Below are positions 5,803 through 6,595 of a stretch of DNA of 6,595 bases, in pieces. Each line of letters starts with the position of its first letter. Position 1 is the stretch's first letter. The stretch spans positions 1 through 6,595 of the forward strand of contig JABMNB010000576.1 in the NCBI GenBank assembly GCA_013205335.1, in the 5' to 3' direction. Made by a program: the position numbers and the translations under genes. The notes under the pieces were generated by a model that saw only the letters and a list, made by a program, of their open reading frames with translations, searched no databases and was not told the DNA's origin. This DNA is from Rhodospirillales bacterium (GTDB lineage: Bacteria > Pseudomonadota > Alphaproteobacteria > Reyranellales > Reyranellaceae).

Positions 5803-5825
5803 TCCAGCAGGGCGACGCGCTGGAC
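5802..5825. other. Short hairpin between two convergent genes
   Basis: GTCCAGC (5802-5808) and GCTGGAC (5819-5825) form a perfect 7-bp stem with a 10-base loop, starting at the last base of the ABM-like gene's stop codon. The gap to the next gene's stop is only 40 bp. No T-run follows on either strand, so this is not a canonical intrinsic terminator; it might help block converging polymerases. Confidence 0.35.
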
Positions 5826-5842
5826 GCACGCGGCCGGCGGAT

Positions 5843-6595
5843 CTAAGCGTCGGCGCCCTCCAGGACGCGGACCTTGAAGCCGTCGGATTGCAGGGCGGCG
5901 AGGAGTTCGCCCAGGTGGGCGCGATCGCGGGTTTCAACGGTGACGTCGAGTTCGGTGGCCTTGGCGACCACGCCGAACAGCCGTTGGTGCAGCACTTCGA
6001 CGATGTTGCCGCCGGCACCGCCGATCAGGCCGGCCACGCGGGCGAGTTGGCCCGGAGCATCGCCGATCATCAGGCGCAGGCGCACGATGCGGCCGTCGCG
6101 GACCAGGCCGCGCAGCAGGACCGACGCCAGCAGGCGGGTGTCGATGTTGCCGCCGCACAGGATCAGCCCGACTTTGCGGCCCTCGAAGACTTCGGGATGG
6201 GCGAGGAGGGCGGCGAGGCCCGCGGCGCCCGCGCCTTCGGCCACGGTCTTCTCGACTTCGAGGAACAGCGCGATGGCGCGTTCGATCGCCACCTCGTCGA
6301 CCGCCAGCACCCGGTCGACCAAAGCCCGGGCGATGGCGAGCGGCGCATGGCCGATGTCGCGCACGGCGATGCCCTCGGCGATCGTGTCGCCGCCCACGGT
6401 CACGGGCTCACCGGCCAGGAGCTGGCGCATGGCCGAGTAGCCGGCTGATTCGACGCCGATCATCCTCACGTCGGGTTTCAGGCCGCGCGCGGCGACGGCG
6501 CAGCCCGCCAGCATGCCGCCGCCGCCCACCGGCACGACCAGCGTGTCGAGTTCGGGTGCGTCCGCCAGCATCTCCAGCGCGATGGTGCCCTGTCC
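5843..6595 (-). CDS. ilvA: Threonine ammonia-lyase (threonine dehydratase) with ACT domain, C-terminal part
   Basis: This PLP enzyme deaminates threonine to 2-oxobutanoate and ammonia, usually the first step towards isoleucine. The reading frame enters from the right edge, and 250 codons up to TAG are visible out of roughly 400 expected. The visible part starts with GQGTIALEML (residues 1-10), followed by the glycine-rich PLP-phosphate loop GGGGMLAG (24-31), VES (48-50), EGAGAAG (120-126) and LCGGN (146-150), all typical of fold-type II serine/threonine dehydratases. A single C-terminal ACT domain (about 171-246) has the DAPGQL...GGNI signature (179-198). This arrangement fits the medium-length, one-ACT form, not E. 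coli long IlvA with two ACT-like units or TdcB with none. The ACT domain suggests allosteric control by an amino acid, not identifiable here. The PLP lysine lies outside the window. The symbol ilvA follows the family; a catabolic role is possible. Confidence 0.92.
   Translation of the reverse strand, partial: GQGTIALEMLADAPELDTLVVPVGGGGMLAGCAVAARGLKPDVRMIGVESAGYSAMRQLLAGEPVTVGGDTIAEGIAVRDIGHAPLAIARALVDRVLAVDEVAIERAIALFLEVEKTVAEGAGAAGLAALLAHPEVFEGRKVGLILCGGNIDTRLLASVLLRGLVRDGRIVRLRLMIGDAPGQLARVAGLIGGAGGNIVEVLHQRLFGVVAKATELDVTVETRDRAHLGELLAALQSDGFKVRVLEGADA

Noticed and set aside
5802..5825. Hairpin between the ABM-like gene and the threonine ammonia-lyase gene as an intrinsic terminator
   Set aside because: The 7-bp stem is real, but no T-run follows on either strand, so it is listed only as a hairpin.

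Overview
The window is about 6.6 kb of very GC-rich bacterial DNA with dense, strongly codon-biased genes. Gene content (MexEF/OqxAB-type RND pump, PurT, PurH, ACT-domain threonine ammonia-lyase), weak or absent Shine-Dalgarno sequences before some genes, and REP-like intergenic repeats suggest a free-living alphaproteobacterium, perhaps of the Rhodospirillales/Hyphomicrobiales type. That placement is inference; there is no rRNA or other phylogenetic marker here.

Layout. Positions 1-1889 (minus strand) hold the start of an RND drug-efflux operon. A complete periplasmic adaptor (744-1889) is followed 9 bp later by the N-terminal 244 residues of the inner-membrane pump, which runs off the left edge. 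Positions 1890-2374 are a 485-bp intergenic region with the likely efflux promoter (a perfect TTGACA box followed by a 13-bp palindrome), a REP-like segment, and a purT promoter placed so close to the ATG that the mRNA may be leaderless. purT (2375-3565, plus) and purH (3714-5327, minus) converge on a 148-bp gap filled by a long imperfect inverted repeat ending in a T-run, which probably terminates purT. After a 178-bp divergent promoter region comes a 98-codon gene for a small ABM-like dimeric alpha/beta-barrel protein (5506-5802, plus). It converges on the C-terminal 250 residues of an ACT-domain threonine ammonia-lyase (5843-6595, minus), which runs off the right edge.

How the genes relate. 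PurT and PurH are both one-carbon steps of de novo purine synthesis: PurT uses formate and ATP at step 3, and PurH uses 10-formyl-THF at step 9 and then closes the ring to IMP. The adaptor and pump form one tripartite efflux machine. The threonine ammonia-lyase makes 2-oxobutanoate, usually for isoleucine. There is no evident link between these three groups; this looks like ordinary core chromosome.

I found no mobile element, CRISPR array, tRNA or rRNA, and no convincing undescribed multi-gene system. The points most worth checking are regulatory (palindrome in the efflux promoter, leaderless purT, repeat-derived terminator) and one substitution in a highly conserved PurH motif (TLHP changed to TLQP).
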